Translations under genes and position numbers: made by a program
Shown here: positions 1 through 7,224 of the stretch, piece after piece
Numbering within the stretch: position 1 is the stretch's first letter
Layout of the letters: each line of letters opens with the position of its first letter
Notes under the pieces: model-generated
Told to the model about the DNA's origin: nothing
What the model saw: only the letters and a program-made list of their open reading frames with translations
The model's database searches: none
NCBI GenBank assembly: GCA_964429355.1
Contig: CAYSCH010000114.1
Span: 1 to 23,638, forward strand
DNA length: 23,638 nucleotides
Origin: JAAYAY01 sp964429355
GTDB lineage: Bacteria; Planctomycetota; Planctomycetia; Pirellulales; Thermoguttaceae
Reading direction: 5' to 3'

Positions 1-117
1 CAGAATGACCGATCATGAACATCGCTGCCGGTGGGGAACCGGCTATTCAGTGACGATCTCTCAACTTGCCCATGCGTTCCCTACATATCCTCCCATGTCT
101 CGAAAGGTGCTCTCTCA

Positions 118-1176
118 ATGGAATCTGCTGCTATCGCGTTCTTTCGCCAAATCCTCGAGACTCCGAGCCCTTCAGGGTTTGAGACGGAACTCCAGAAAAA
201 GGTTCACACTCATGCCAGCTCGTTTGCCGACGAGGTGACTACGGACCTGCATGGGAACCTGATCGCCGTCAAGAACCCTGGGGCCCCCGTGCGAGTGATG
301 CTGGCCGGGCACTGCGACCAGATCGGGTTGATTGTCCAGTACATTGATGCCGAGGGATTTCTGTATGTGCTGTCGCTCGGCGGCTGGGATCCACAGATGC
401 TCATCGGGCAACGCCTGACTGTCTGGACGGGAGGCGGGCCGGTGCGGGCCGTCATTGCGAGAAAGCCCATCCACCTGCTCACCGAGGACGAACGAAAGGT
501 GGTGCCCAAGCTCAAGGATCTGTGGCTCGATATCGGGGCGAAGGACAAGGAAGAGGCGGAAAGTCTCGTGCAGGTGGGCGATCCGGTGACGGTGGAGCTC
601 GAGTATCGCGAAATGCGCAACAACCGCGTGGTTTGTCCGGCCATGGACGACAAGTGCGGGCTTTGGGTCGTGATGGAGGCCCTTCGCCGCGCCGACCGCT
701 CGAAGCTGCAATGTTCGGTGTATGCCGTTTCGACGGTTCAGGAGGAGGTGGGTCTGCGCGGCGCTCGAACCAGTGCCTTCGGGATCGATCCGCAAGTTGG
801 CATTGCCGTGGATGTGACCCACGCCACCGACTGCCCGACCATCGAGAAGAAAGAGCAAGGCGACATCTGTCTGGGGAAAGGGCCGGTGATCTATCGCGGG
901 CCGAACATGAACCCGAAGGTGGTTGGGCGTCTCCTGGAGGTTGCCAGGCAGGGCGAAATCGGATACCAGGTGGCCGCGGACGGGCGGCCGACGGGGACGG
1001 ATGCCAACGCAATTCAGGTCAACCGCTCGGGAGTGGCAACCGCGCTGGTCAGCATTCCGAACCGGTACATGCACAGCCCGGTCGAGATGATTTCGCTTGA
1101 CGACATCGACCGAGCGGCCGATCTGTTGGCAAGATTTGCCGAGACGATTGTGGGGTATGATGATTTCCGACCCTGA
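118..1176 (+). CDS. M42 family metallopeptidase (aminopeptidase/endoglucanase-like)
   Basis: Predicted cytosolic di-metal aminopeptidase of the M42 family (tetrahedral TET-type peptidases, often misnamed endoglucanase M), which trims N-terminal residues from peptides. The 352 residues match the usual family length of about 350. Expected metal and catalytic positions are all visible: H65 and D67 in AGHCDQIG, D177/D178 in AMDDKCG, the E209-E210 pair in TVQEEVGLRGAR, D232 in AVDVTHATD, and H319 in NRYMHSPVE. GTDANAIQ at 293-300 is also typical. The frame is open upstream to an ATG at 31, but the ATG at 118 is preferred because it has an AAAGGTG site at 103-109 and gives the normal N-terminus. 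No signal peptide or membrane segment is present. It is a stand-alone plus-strand gene followed by intrinsic terminators. The family call is secure; the substrate preference is not known. Confidence 0.93.
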   Translation: MESAAIAFFRQILETPSPSGFETELQKKVHTHASSFADEVTTDLHGNLIAVKNPGAPVRVMLAGHCDQIGLIVQYIDAEGFLYVLSLGGWDPQMLIGQRLTVWTGGGPVRAVIARKPIHLLTEDERKVVPKLKDLWLDIGAKDKEEAESLVQVGDPVTVELEYREMRNNRVVCPAMDDKCGLWVVMEALRRADRSKLQCSVYAVSTVQEEVGLRGARTSAFGIDPQVGIAVDVTHATDCPTIEKKEQGDICLGKGPVIYRGPNMNPKVVGRLLEVARQGEIGYQVAADGRPTGTDANAIQVNRSGVATALVSIPNRYMHSPVEMISLDDIDRAADLLARFAETIVGYDDFRP

Positions 1177-1307
1177 GGTGTAAGAAAAGCTCGAAGGTGA
1201 TTATTCCACCACTTCTGTGGGGTTCACTAAGCGCGCGGGGGCGCCTACTATTGCTTGTTGGGTTACTGTACTGGGCCGATGCAGGACGGCCCCAGGATTG
1301 CCCCCTC

Positions 1308-1353
1308 GCTGTGCCCGGGCCCTATGGAAGGAGCTCGGGCACAGCATTTTTTT
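1308..1353 (+). terminator. Intrinsic terminator downstream of the M42 peptidase gene
   Basis: A perfect 10-bp stem GCTGTGCCCG (1308-1317) / CGGGCACAGC (1336-1345) encloses an 18-nt loop. One A and a run of seven T (1347-1353) follow at once. It lies 131 nt beyond the peptidase stop codon and is a textbook Rho-independent terminator on the plus strand. Confidence 0.88.
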
Positions 1354-1485
1354 GCACTTGCATCAGAGGACCGAAGGGAGGATGGGAACTGCCAGATTTT
1401 CTGTAATTTTCCCATTACTATTCCCCGTACCCGACGGGGTTATATCCAATAGAGTATCGCGATCCGCTCCTGGACGTGGTACTCA

Positions 1486-1525
1486 GGCCACAGTGCTCCT
1501 GCCCCGCGCTGTGGCCGCTTTTTTT
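1486..1525 (+). terminator. Second plus-strand intrinsic terminator
   Basis: An 11-bp stem GGCCACAGTGC (1486-1496) / GCGCTGTGGCC (1506-1516), with one G-U pair, encloses a 9-nt loop. GC and seven T (1519-1525) follow. It is as strong as the first terminator but sits 133 nt further on, with no protein gene between them. Confidence 0.85.
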
Positions 1526-1777
1526 CTGCGTTGTGCAGACGCATAACGTGCCTCTCCGGGACAAGGAGACTTGCCCGTCAATCCTGAATACGTCGCAAGC
1601 CTTGTGGGGGTAATACGTTGCGACGCATTTGATCCTAGGGCGATACTGCTGGGGGCACGCTGTTGCTCCATCCCAGCCACCCCATTTCTATGTCGGTGGA
1701 CGGCTACGGATCGGGGGGACTTGCCCAAGCGGCTACCGGAGGGGTCTTCGCTTTCGAGTGGCGGGGGGCAGAAGGAC

Positions 1778-1793
1778 GCCGGCTGAAGCCGGC
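1778..1793. repeat. Short GC inverted repeat at the operon end
   Basis: GCCGGCT (1778-1784) and AGCCGGC (1787-1793) form a compact 7-bp palindromic stem, about 35 nt past the stop codon of the minus-strand thioredoxin-repeat gene. There is no T-run on the minus strand, so it is not a canonical terminator. It could act as a 3' stabilising hairpin or be a dispersed intergenic repeat. Confidence 0.5.
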
Positions 1794-1826
1794 CACGCCA
1801 AGGGAGTGTGGGGCAAGTGCGTGGGG

Positions 1827-4800
1827 CTATTGGGTGGCTTTTGGGGGATCGGTCGGGGTGAGGAGGGCACGGAGGGCGTCGCGGAGTTGCTGGTCGTACT
1901 GGCGGCCACCGCCGACGAAGAGTCGGGCGACGTTGCCAGCCCCGTCGACGATCACGGTCTGGGGGATGGCGACCGCGGCGTACTGCTCGGCAACGACTCC
2001 GTCGCGATCGAGTGCCACCGTGGGATCGAGTTCCAGTCGCTCGAGAAGGGAGTTGATCGCCTCGGGGGATTCCTGGAGGTTCACGGCGACCAGACGGACG
2101 CCCTGGTCTTCCAGTTCCTTGACGATGCGATGGATCTGGGGGAGTGTGTCGACACAGGGACCGCACCAGGTGGCCCAGAACTCGAGAACCACGATTTTGC
2201 CCCGGGCCTGGCTGAGGCGGAATTTCGAGCCGTCGAGCGTTTCGAGTTCGAAGTCGGGGGCCGGCTTGCCGACCAATGCCGATTCGGTTCCGGACGCCGC
2301 ACCACCTTCTCCGGCGCCGGCCTGGGCGAACCTGGGGAGGGGCGCGTCGTGGAGCTTCCAACGCTGGTAGGGGAGGTCCGTGGCCGCTTGCTCGATTGCG
2401 GCACCCATGGTCAGTTGATCGACCTCGGCCAGGTCGACCCGGCAGGGGCCGAGGATGTCGCTGGTGCCTTCGAGCGAAGTGCCAGTGAGTTTGGCCGGGA
2501 CGAAGGTGACGCGGATCCCGTCGCTGCGGAGGGCCTGGACGGGAGCGGCGGCCGGCTGGCCGGCAGCCGCTTGGGGGGCGCCGGGGGGAGGCGGCGCGGA
2601 CTGGCCGAGCCAGATGATTCGGGCAATCTGCTGGCGGGGCAGTTTGCGGGTTTCGAGCCGCACCTCGGCGGTGAGGGTTTGCTCGTCTAGCCCAACGAGC
2701 CGCGCCCGGAGGTAATCGCCCGAGGTCGAGCGGATCAGGTGGGTGGGAGGGTCATCTTTCTGCGAACGAGGGAGCATGAGGAGCCGGTCGCGAGAGGTCT
2801 TGTCGATCCTCGTGGCGAGACTTCGATTCTCGAGGTCGATGGCCTTGATCTTGTCGTGGGTTACGAAGGTGGCGTCGAAGACGGGGGATTTGAAGGAGAC
2901 TCCGCGCTCGTCGATCCGCTCGACCGTGCAGGGGATCGTATCGCCGGTTCGCAGATAGATACCGGGGGTGAACCAGTAGGGCTGGGGCGCGGCGGCCGGA
3001 CTGTAAGGGGTCGGCAGGTTCGGCTGGGCTGCGGGCTGCGGGGGATTGTTTCCAGCCAGGACGCGGGCCATTGCGCCCAGGAGCCCCCCGGGCGCGGCCT
3101 GGACGGCAACGGGCCTTGGCTGCGCGAATGGGTCCGCGGCGGCTGCAGCGCCCGCCGGGAGCGGGCGCGGGGCAAAAGCTACTGGCGGGGCGACGGCAGG
3201 GGCTGGTCCGCCGATTGGCTGGTCACGTTGGACGGCAACGGGTCTTGGCTGCGCGAATGGGTCCGCGGCGGGGGGGGCGGGTTGCGGGACAACAGCTACT
3301 GGCGGGGCAATGACAGGGGCTGCGGGGACTGCGATCGCGATCCGGCCCCCAATAGCAGCTCCGCGGACACCGCGCCCGCGAGAGTTCGACGAGGTTTGGG
3401 TCTGGGGCGGCGGTGGAGTGCGGTAGATGATCTGGGCCGCGGCGGTTTCGGCAAGGGCGCTGGCCGTGGTGCTGCCGTTGGGCTGCCAGACGAGGCAAGA
3501 GGATCCGGGCTGCCGATCGGCATCGACGAGGCGGCCGTGGATGCTCGCACCTTCCATCACCAGCCGCCCTACCCTACCGGCCTCGGCGGACGGCGGTTTG
3601 CGGCAATCGAGGACAACGAGGGATTGGAGCTGGGGAACGGGGACTCCGAGAGGCTCGGCGACGGCGGGAGAGTTCAGCCACAATCGGCCGTCGTCGAGAC
3701 GATGGAACTGCCCGGTGATTCGCGTGCCATTATGAAGGACGACGCGGACGCCCTCCGGGGGCGGTGTGTCGGAGCGAGTCATGACGATGCTGCTGACGGT
3801 ATCGGCGTGGATCTTCTGAGTCGCATCGCCATCGGCAACCAGAAGTTCGGAGGTGGCGGGATCAAAGGACTGGACCTCACCGTAGACGATCGTGCCGTCG
3901 ACGCGATGAAGGCGTGACTTTTCGGCCTGGACCTCGCGGGGCGGGGTGCCGTCCCAACGCATGATGCGGAGCTGCTCGAGACGCAGCTTGCCGCGATGGT
4001 TAACCAGGCGAATACACGGTTGGGGAAACGGCGTCGATTCGGCGAGCGAGAGTTGTCCCAAGGGCGTTCCTTCAGGAGAGAACACGGAGGCCCGGTTGTG
4101 CGGGAAATCGAGATAGACCAGGAGGTGGCAGCGGCCGGTGCCCATGGCGATCTTTCCCAGGGGGACCAGGTCGGCCTGCTGGTCGGTTTCGCGGAGGAGG
4201 ACAAGGTCGTCGTCCCAGACTTCCAGGCGAAAGGCCTGCTCGAAGCCGTGACGGCCGGCACCGAGGGCCAAGACGAAATCGGGGGTGCCCATCCAGGAGA
4301 GTTCGAACTCAACGGCGGCCATGGGCGGAAGGTCGAAGTTACGGGCCAGAAGGGCGCCGGCCTTTTCGGTGGTGAGGAAGCCGTCTTCCTGCTGCCAGGC
4401 TCCGTGGGGATGCTCGCGTTCCCATTCGGTCAATCCGTTGGGCCCCTTGTAGAGGACGTCGGTGTCTTTGGAGGATACGCCCGGCCCCACGTAGGTGAGA
4501 TCCACGCCTTCGGCCAAGCCGACGGGCCCGACGTGGACAAGTTCTGCCCCGTCGCGCCAGCGGAGAATACTGCGGAGGCTCTTGCGACGGACGTGGAGAA
4601 GGCCGAAGGGAGCCACTTCGATGCGAGCTTCTTCCGCGGTCAGCGCGGCGAGGGAACCGAAGAGAACGTCGCCACCGAGCAGTTCGAAACAGTAGTCGCC
4701 TTGGGGTTTGGGACGCTGGCCGGGTGGGGACAAACGCACGGCGCTGACCGCGGCCGGGTTGAAATGGAAGGGACTGACAAACGCGGTTCCCTGCCAGACG

Positions 4801-4961
4801 AGGAGACCGGGCTGGCCCGAATCGCACAGCCGGCCGGGCAGATAGTCGCCGCCGGCGATCTGCAGGGTGCCCAAGGTTTCGGGAGGCGGGGGCGTCTCGG
4901 CTGCGTGGAGCGGGAGGCAGGCGAGGGAGAGGAGGAGGCAGAAGAAGCGGGAGATGGTCAT
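1827..4961 (-). CDS. Secreted multi-repeat protein with C-terminal TlpA-like thioredoxin domain
   Basis: A 1044-residue exported protein. Residues 1-20 (MTISRFFCLLLSLACLPLHA) look like a signal peptide. A beta-rich module of about 45-50 residues, with pattern G-x-x-L/I-x-G-x-L ... L-x-W/V ... V-x-x-I, recurs near 31-78, 84-136, 349-395, 403-452, 463-513, 664-711, 738-786 and 812-853. A jelly-roll/LamG-like segment lies at about 165-338 and a Pro/Ala-rich linker at 514-660. Residues 897-1044 form an AhpC/TlpA-type thioredoxin fold with GKPAPDFELETLDG, the redox motif WCGPC at 932-936 and the cis-proline in AIPQT near residue 1000. Both cysteines are kept, so periplasmic thiol-disulfide exchange is plausible. 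The ATG at 4961 was chosen because the 69 residues upstream overlap the previous gene and hide the signal peptide; no clear Shine-Dalgarno is seen. It is the last gene of the nine-gene block, 59 nt after the toroid gene. The thioredoxin call is firm; the role of the repeats is unknown. Confidence 0.85.
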   Translation of the reverse strand: MTISRFFCLLLSLACLPLHAAETPPPPETLGTLQIAGGDYLPGRLCDSGQPGLLVWQGTAFVSPFHFNPAAVSAVRLSPPGQRPKPQGDYCFELLGGDVLFGSLAALTAEEARIEVAPFGLLHVRRKSLRSILRWRDGAELVHVGPVGLAEGVDLTYVGPGVSSKDTDVLYKGPNGLTEWEREHPHGAWQQEDGFLTTEKAGALLARNFDLPPMAAVEFELSWMGTPDFVLALGAGRHGFEQAFRLEVWDDDLVLLRETDQQADLVPLGKIAMGTGRCHLLVYLDFPHNRASVFSPEGTPLGQLSLAESTPFPQPCIRLVNHRGKLRLEQLRIMRWDGTPPREVQAEKSRLHRVDGTIVYGEVQSFDPATSELLVADGDATQKIHADTVSSIVMTRSDTPPPEGVRVVLHNGTRITGQFHRLDDGRLWLNSPAVAEPLGVPVPQLQSLVVLDCRKPPSAEAGRVGRLVMEGASIHGRLVDADRQPGSSCLVWQPNGSTTASALAETAAAQIIYRTPPPPQTQTSSNSRGRGVRGAAIGGRIAIAVPAAPVIAPPVAVVPQPAPPAADPFAQPRPVAVQRDQPIGGPAPAVAPPVAFAPRPLPAGAAAAADPFAQPRPVAVQAAPGGLLGAMARVLAGNNPPQPAAQPNLPTPYSPAAAPQPYWFTPGIYLRTGDTIPCTVERIDERGVSFKSPVFDATFVTHDKIKAIDLENRSLATRIDKTSRDRLLMLPRSQKDDPPTHLIRSTSGDYLRARLVGLDEQTLTAEVRLETRKLPRQQIARIIWLGQSAPPPPGAPQAAAGQPAAAPVQALRSDGIRVTFVPAKLTGTSLEGTSDILGPCRVDLAEVDQLTMGAAIEQAATDLPYQRWKLHDAPLPRFAQAGAGEGGAASGTESALVGKPAPDFELETLDGSKFRLSQARGKIVVLEFWATWCGPCVDTLPQIHRIVKELEDQGVRLVAVNLQESPEAINSLLERLELDPTVALDRDGVVAEQYAAVAIPQTVIVDGAGNVARLFVGGGRQYDQQLRDALRALLTPTDPPKATQ
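3100..3323. repeat. Imperfect direct repeat inside the Pro-rich linker
   Basis: Copy A (about 3100-3206) and copy B (about 3229-3323) are offset by 129 nt at their left ends. They share GACGGCAACGGG(C/T)CTTGG, CTGCGCGAATGGGTCCGCGG and a later block around AGCTACTGGCGGGGC. They encode two copies of ADPFAQPRPVAVQ, preceded by similar proline-rich residues, in the linker of the thioredoxin-repeat protein. This is a recent in-frame duplication. Confidence 0.8.
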
Positions 4962-5020
4962 GGGGCACCCGGCTTTGGGGGCTTGTCGCGGCGAAGGATG
5001 GCTACAAAGGTGCTTGGGCG

Positions 5021-6193
5021 TTATCGTTCGTAGATGGGGAGGAGGCGGTAGTTGAGAGCGAGGGCCAGGAGAGACATGGAGGTGCTGAAGGAAGTGCCGA
5101 ATTGTCCCTGAAAACTGCCATCGCTCTGCTGAGTGGCTTTCAGTTTCCGGATCAAGAGCGCATTCCATTTTTCCCAGGCCTCGACGTCGCCTTGAAACAA
5201 GGCCTGGGACTGATAGTAAAGGGTATATTCGGCGTAGGGGGAGGAGGACGCCCCTTCGAGCTGACGGGTGAGGTACTGGAGCGTGGCCTGGTATTGAGGG
5301 AGGTCTTTGCGGCGGGCGAGGGAGTAGACGAGGGAGGCGATGGAGCTTCGGGCGAGGGACTCGCCCATGCCGCCCATGCCGCCGGAGTAGGCGACCTCGC
5401 CGCCGGTGGATGTCATGCTCTTGTAGTAGGAGACTGCTTTGTCGATGGCCGTGTCGGGAACTTCGATGCCGGCATTGCGGGCGGCCAGCAGGCCGACGAG
5501 GATGGCGCCGCTGACCGAGGTGTCGGCATCGGTTGCATCGGGGGAGTAGCGCCAGGCGCCGAGGGGGTTTTTCTTCTGGGATGTGATTGCCGTGCGAACG
5601 GCCAGTTCGAGGGCGGCACCGATGGTGGCGTGGCCGCCAGTGGCGGTTCCCTCCCAGAGGTCGCTTTCGTCGACCGCGCCGTAGGCTTCGGCCAGGGCGA
5701 GCATGGCGAAGCCGTGATGGTACATGCTGTTGCCCAGATAGCCGGTGCTTGGATTCTGGGAGGAAATCATGCTGCGGAGCGCGCGCCGGACATTATTCCT
5801 GTAGATGCCGAAATTCGGGTCTTCGCCTGAGGCGAGGAAGGCCATCAGGCAGAGCCCCGTGGTTCCGGGCCCGGGCTGGCCGTCGGGCCAACGGCCGTCG
5901 GCAGCCTGCTTCTGGGCCAGATACTGGAGGCCTCGATCGTACATTTCGCGGACGTCGCGGGGAACGATCTCACCGTGATGGGTCAAGGGGAGTTGGGCGA
6001 GGGCGGGAGACGTGAGGAGGAAAAGGAAGATGATCAGTGCTGGTTGAATTCGTCTGGCGAGTGAGGGATGGGAAAACGGAGCCCGGGGCAAGCCTACGCG
6101 GCGATCCTTGGGATGGCGGAGGTGTGTTGAGAAAGGCAGGCAAAAGCCTGCAGTCCGGCTGGTGGGAGGCGAGGATTCCGGGGTCTGGATCAT
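5021..6193 (-). CDS. Secreted prenyltransferase/squalene-cyclase-repeat (alpha/alpha toroid) protein
   Basis: A 390-residue protein resembling the terpenoid-cyclase/prenyltransferase alpha-alpha toroid superfamily. A long basic N-terminus leads into a hydrophobic segment at 51-65 and a likely signal peptidase site ALA|Q at 64-67, so it is probably exported. QW-like repeat remnants appear as QKQAADGRWPDG (95-106), SQKKNPLGAWRYSP (205-218) and QQSDGSFQG (355-363), with GTTGLCLMAFLASGED at 110-125. The family segment ADTSVSGAILVGLLAARNAG lies at 223-242. The DxDD acid motif of class II terpene cyclases and a clear zinc triad of protein prenyltransferases are missing, so catalysis is doubtful and a binding or scaffold role is as likely. 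The start ATG at 6193 overlaps the upstream TGA as ATGA, indicating translational coupling; an earlier in-frame ATG at 6268 lies inside the upstream gene. The fold call is good, the function unknown. Confidence 0.82.
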   Translation of the reverse strand: MIQTPESSPPTSRTAGFCLPFSTHLRHPKDRRVGLPRAPFSHPSLARRIQPALIIFLFLLTSPALAQLPLTHHGEIVPRDVREMYDRGLQYLAQKQAADGRWPDGQPGPGTTGLCLMAFLASGEDPNFGIYRNNVRRALRSMISSQNPSTGYLGNSMYHHGFAMLALAEAYGAVDESDLWEGTATGGHATIGAALELAVRTAITSQKKNPLGAWRYSPDATDADTSVSGAILVGLLAARNAGIEVPDTAIDKAVSYYKSMTSTGGEVAYSGGMGGMGESLARSSIASLVYSLARRKDLPQYQATLQYLTRQLEGASSSPYAEYTLYYQSQALFQGDVEAWEKWNALLIRKLKATQQSDGSFQGQFGTSFSTSMSLLALALNYRLLPIYER

Positions 6194-7224
6194 GGGACGA
6201 ATCCGCTCGTTTTGAGGGAGGCTTCCATTCGCTTGGACTGGGCGAGCATCTGTCGGATCGATCGCCACTGGGCGTCGTCGAAGATGGGCTTGAGCCTGGC
6301 TTCGTCGAGCTTGCCGGCTTGATAGAACACTTCATAGAGGGTTTTCTGCCCAAAGGCGGCAGGCGGTTCGGTTTCGTCGAGGAGGAGGGTGAGGAATTGC
6401 TGTCGCTGCTGCTGGCGGAGCGGGACGCTGTTTTCCATGACGGCGAGGGCCAGTTCGATCTTGGCTTGATACTGAAATCGACGCCGCTCGTGCTGCTGCT
6501 CCTGGTACTTGCGGGACTGCTCCGGATCGAGGGTACGGAGGAGGACTTTGTGGAACAACGAGTTCTCGTCGAAGAAGGAGGAACTCATCTTTGTGCGGAG
6601 TGGCTGGATGGCCTGCATCAATTCGTTGAGTTTCTGCTGGTCGTTGGCCAGATCGCCAAAGCGCTCACGGATTTCGTCGAACCGGCCGAAGAATCTCTTC
6701 ACGTCGCCGCGAGCGGCCAACTGGAGTTTCGTCCGTTGAGCGTCTGAAAGATCGCAGGCACTTTCGAGGCAGTCCAGTTGCAGGTCGGCACGAGACATGA
6801 GGCTCTGTTCGACTTGGACACGCGACTTCTGGCCGAAGAACCAGCGCTCGACGTGCAAATTGAACTGGGGAGCGGCAACGACCATTGCGCCCGGCAGCGG
6901 CGGTTCGGCCTCAACGGCGTCCCAATCGTCCTGCCCGCAGACGAGGGGCGGACCGAGCAGGCCGGAGCAGGCGAGGGCGAGCAGCACGGCGAGGCGGAGA
7001 GCGAGGATGCCGGGCACGCCGCCGCAGCGTGCTGATGCGGCGATGTTTCGACCAAGTGCCGACAGGGAATCGACGATCGTGGCAAAGGACAGGAAGGTAT
7101 CCTGGGCAGACAGGTTACAGATCAGTGCCACGGGGGTCTGTGTCGACAGGCTACACATCGGTTCGATATGGGTTTGTTTGGACAGGCTGCTAACCGGTCC
7201 TGGGGTAGGCGGTCTAGAAACCAT
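6190..7224 (-). CDS. Secreted alpha-helical protein of unknown function (paralogue of the next gene upstream)
   Basis: Not a family I recognise by name. The frame gives 344 residues. A signal-peptide-like hydrophobic stretch LALRLAVLLALACSGLLG lies at about 74-91, which is too deep for the ATG at 7224. A GTG at 7017 (codon 70) would put that segment at the N-terminus, and an ATG at 7158 is a third option. GC at third positions looks lower over 7224-7017 than downstream, which also favours a later start. The rest is charged and helical (SDAQRTKLQLAARGDVKRFF, LDPEQSRKYQEQQHERRRF, LRQQQRQQFLTLLLDETEPP). Three parts align by eye with the adjacent upstream gene. The 3' end overlaps the next start as ATGA. 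It belongs to the MoxR block and is probably periplasmic. The ORF is confident, the start uncertain, the function unknown. Confidence 0.75.
   Translation of the reverse strand: MVSRPPTPGPVSSLSKQTHIEPMCSLSTQTPVALICNLSAQDTFLSFATIVDSLSALGRNIAASARCGGVPGILALRLAVLLALACSGLLGPPLVCGQDDWDAVEAEPPLPGAMVVAAPQFNLHVERWFFGQKSRVQVEQSLMSRADLQLDCLESACDLSDAQRTKLQLAARGDVKRFFGRFDEIRERFGDLANDQQKLNELMQAIQPLRTKMSSSFFDENSLFHKVLLRTLDPEQSRKYQEQQHERRRFQYQAKIELALAVMENSVPLRQQQRQQFLTLLLDETEPPAAFGQKTLYEVFYQAGKLDEARLKPIFDDAQWRSIRQMLAQSKRMEASLKTSGFVP
7106..7213. repeat. 36-bp tandem direct repeat, three degenerate units
   Basis: The core GACAGG(C/T)T recurs at 7109, 7145 and 7181, exactly 36 bp apart, with partial similarity across each unit (GGGT-TGT-like ends). 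Read as protein on the minus strand, the units are SLSKQTHIEPMC, SLSTQTPVALIC and NLSAQDTFLSFA. It lies at the very 5' end of the minus-strand gene at 6190-7224. It is therefore either an N-terminal peptide repeat or a non-coding array if translation starts at 7017. Confidence 0.6.

Larger units (their letters stand above)
1177..1826. other. Convergent intergenic region, 650 bp
   Basis: This gap separates the plus-strand peptidase from the end of the long minus-strand gene block. It contains two plus-strand intrinsic terminators (1308-1353 and 1486-1525), a small GC hairpin between them (CCCCGT/ACGGGG around 1433-1449), and a GCCGGCT/AGCCGGC inverted repeat near the minus-strand gene end. Short open frames here have no recognisable protein features. 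I see no tRNA, tmRNA or RNase P signature. The stretch between the terminators could encode a small RNA. Confidence 0.7.

Noticed and set aside
11..52. Short ATG frame of 12 codons at the window start
   Set aside because: Too short, without family features, and ends before the peptidase ribosome binding site; no support as a gene or leader peptide.
172..1074. 300-codon minus-strand open frame opposite the M42 gene
   Set aside because: The plus-strand frame has all M42 metal ligands; the antisense product is His/Arg/Pro-rich without motifs.
1320..1345. GGAAGG-containing loop considered as an SRP (4.5S) RNA core
   Set aside because: The flanking conserved CAGG and GCAG elements of the SRP hairpin are missing; the element fits an intrinsic terminator with a T-run.
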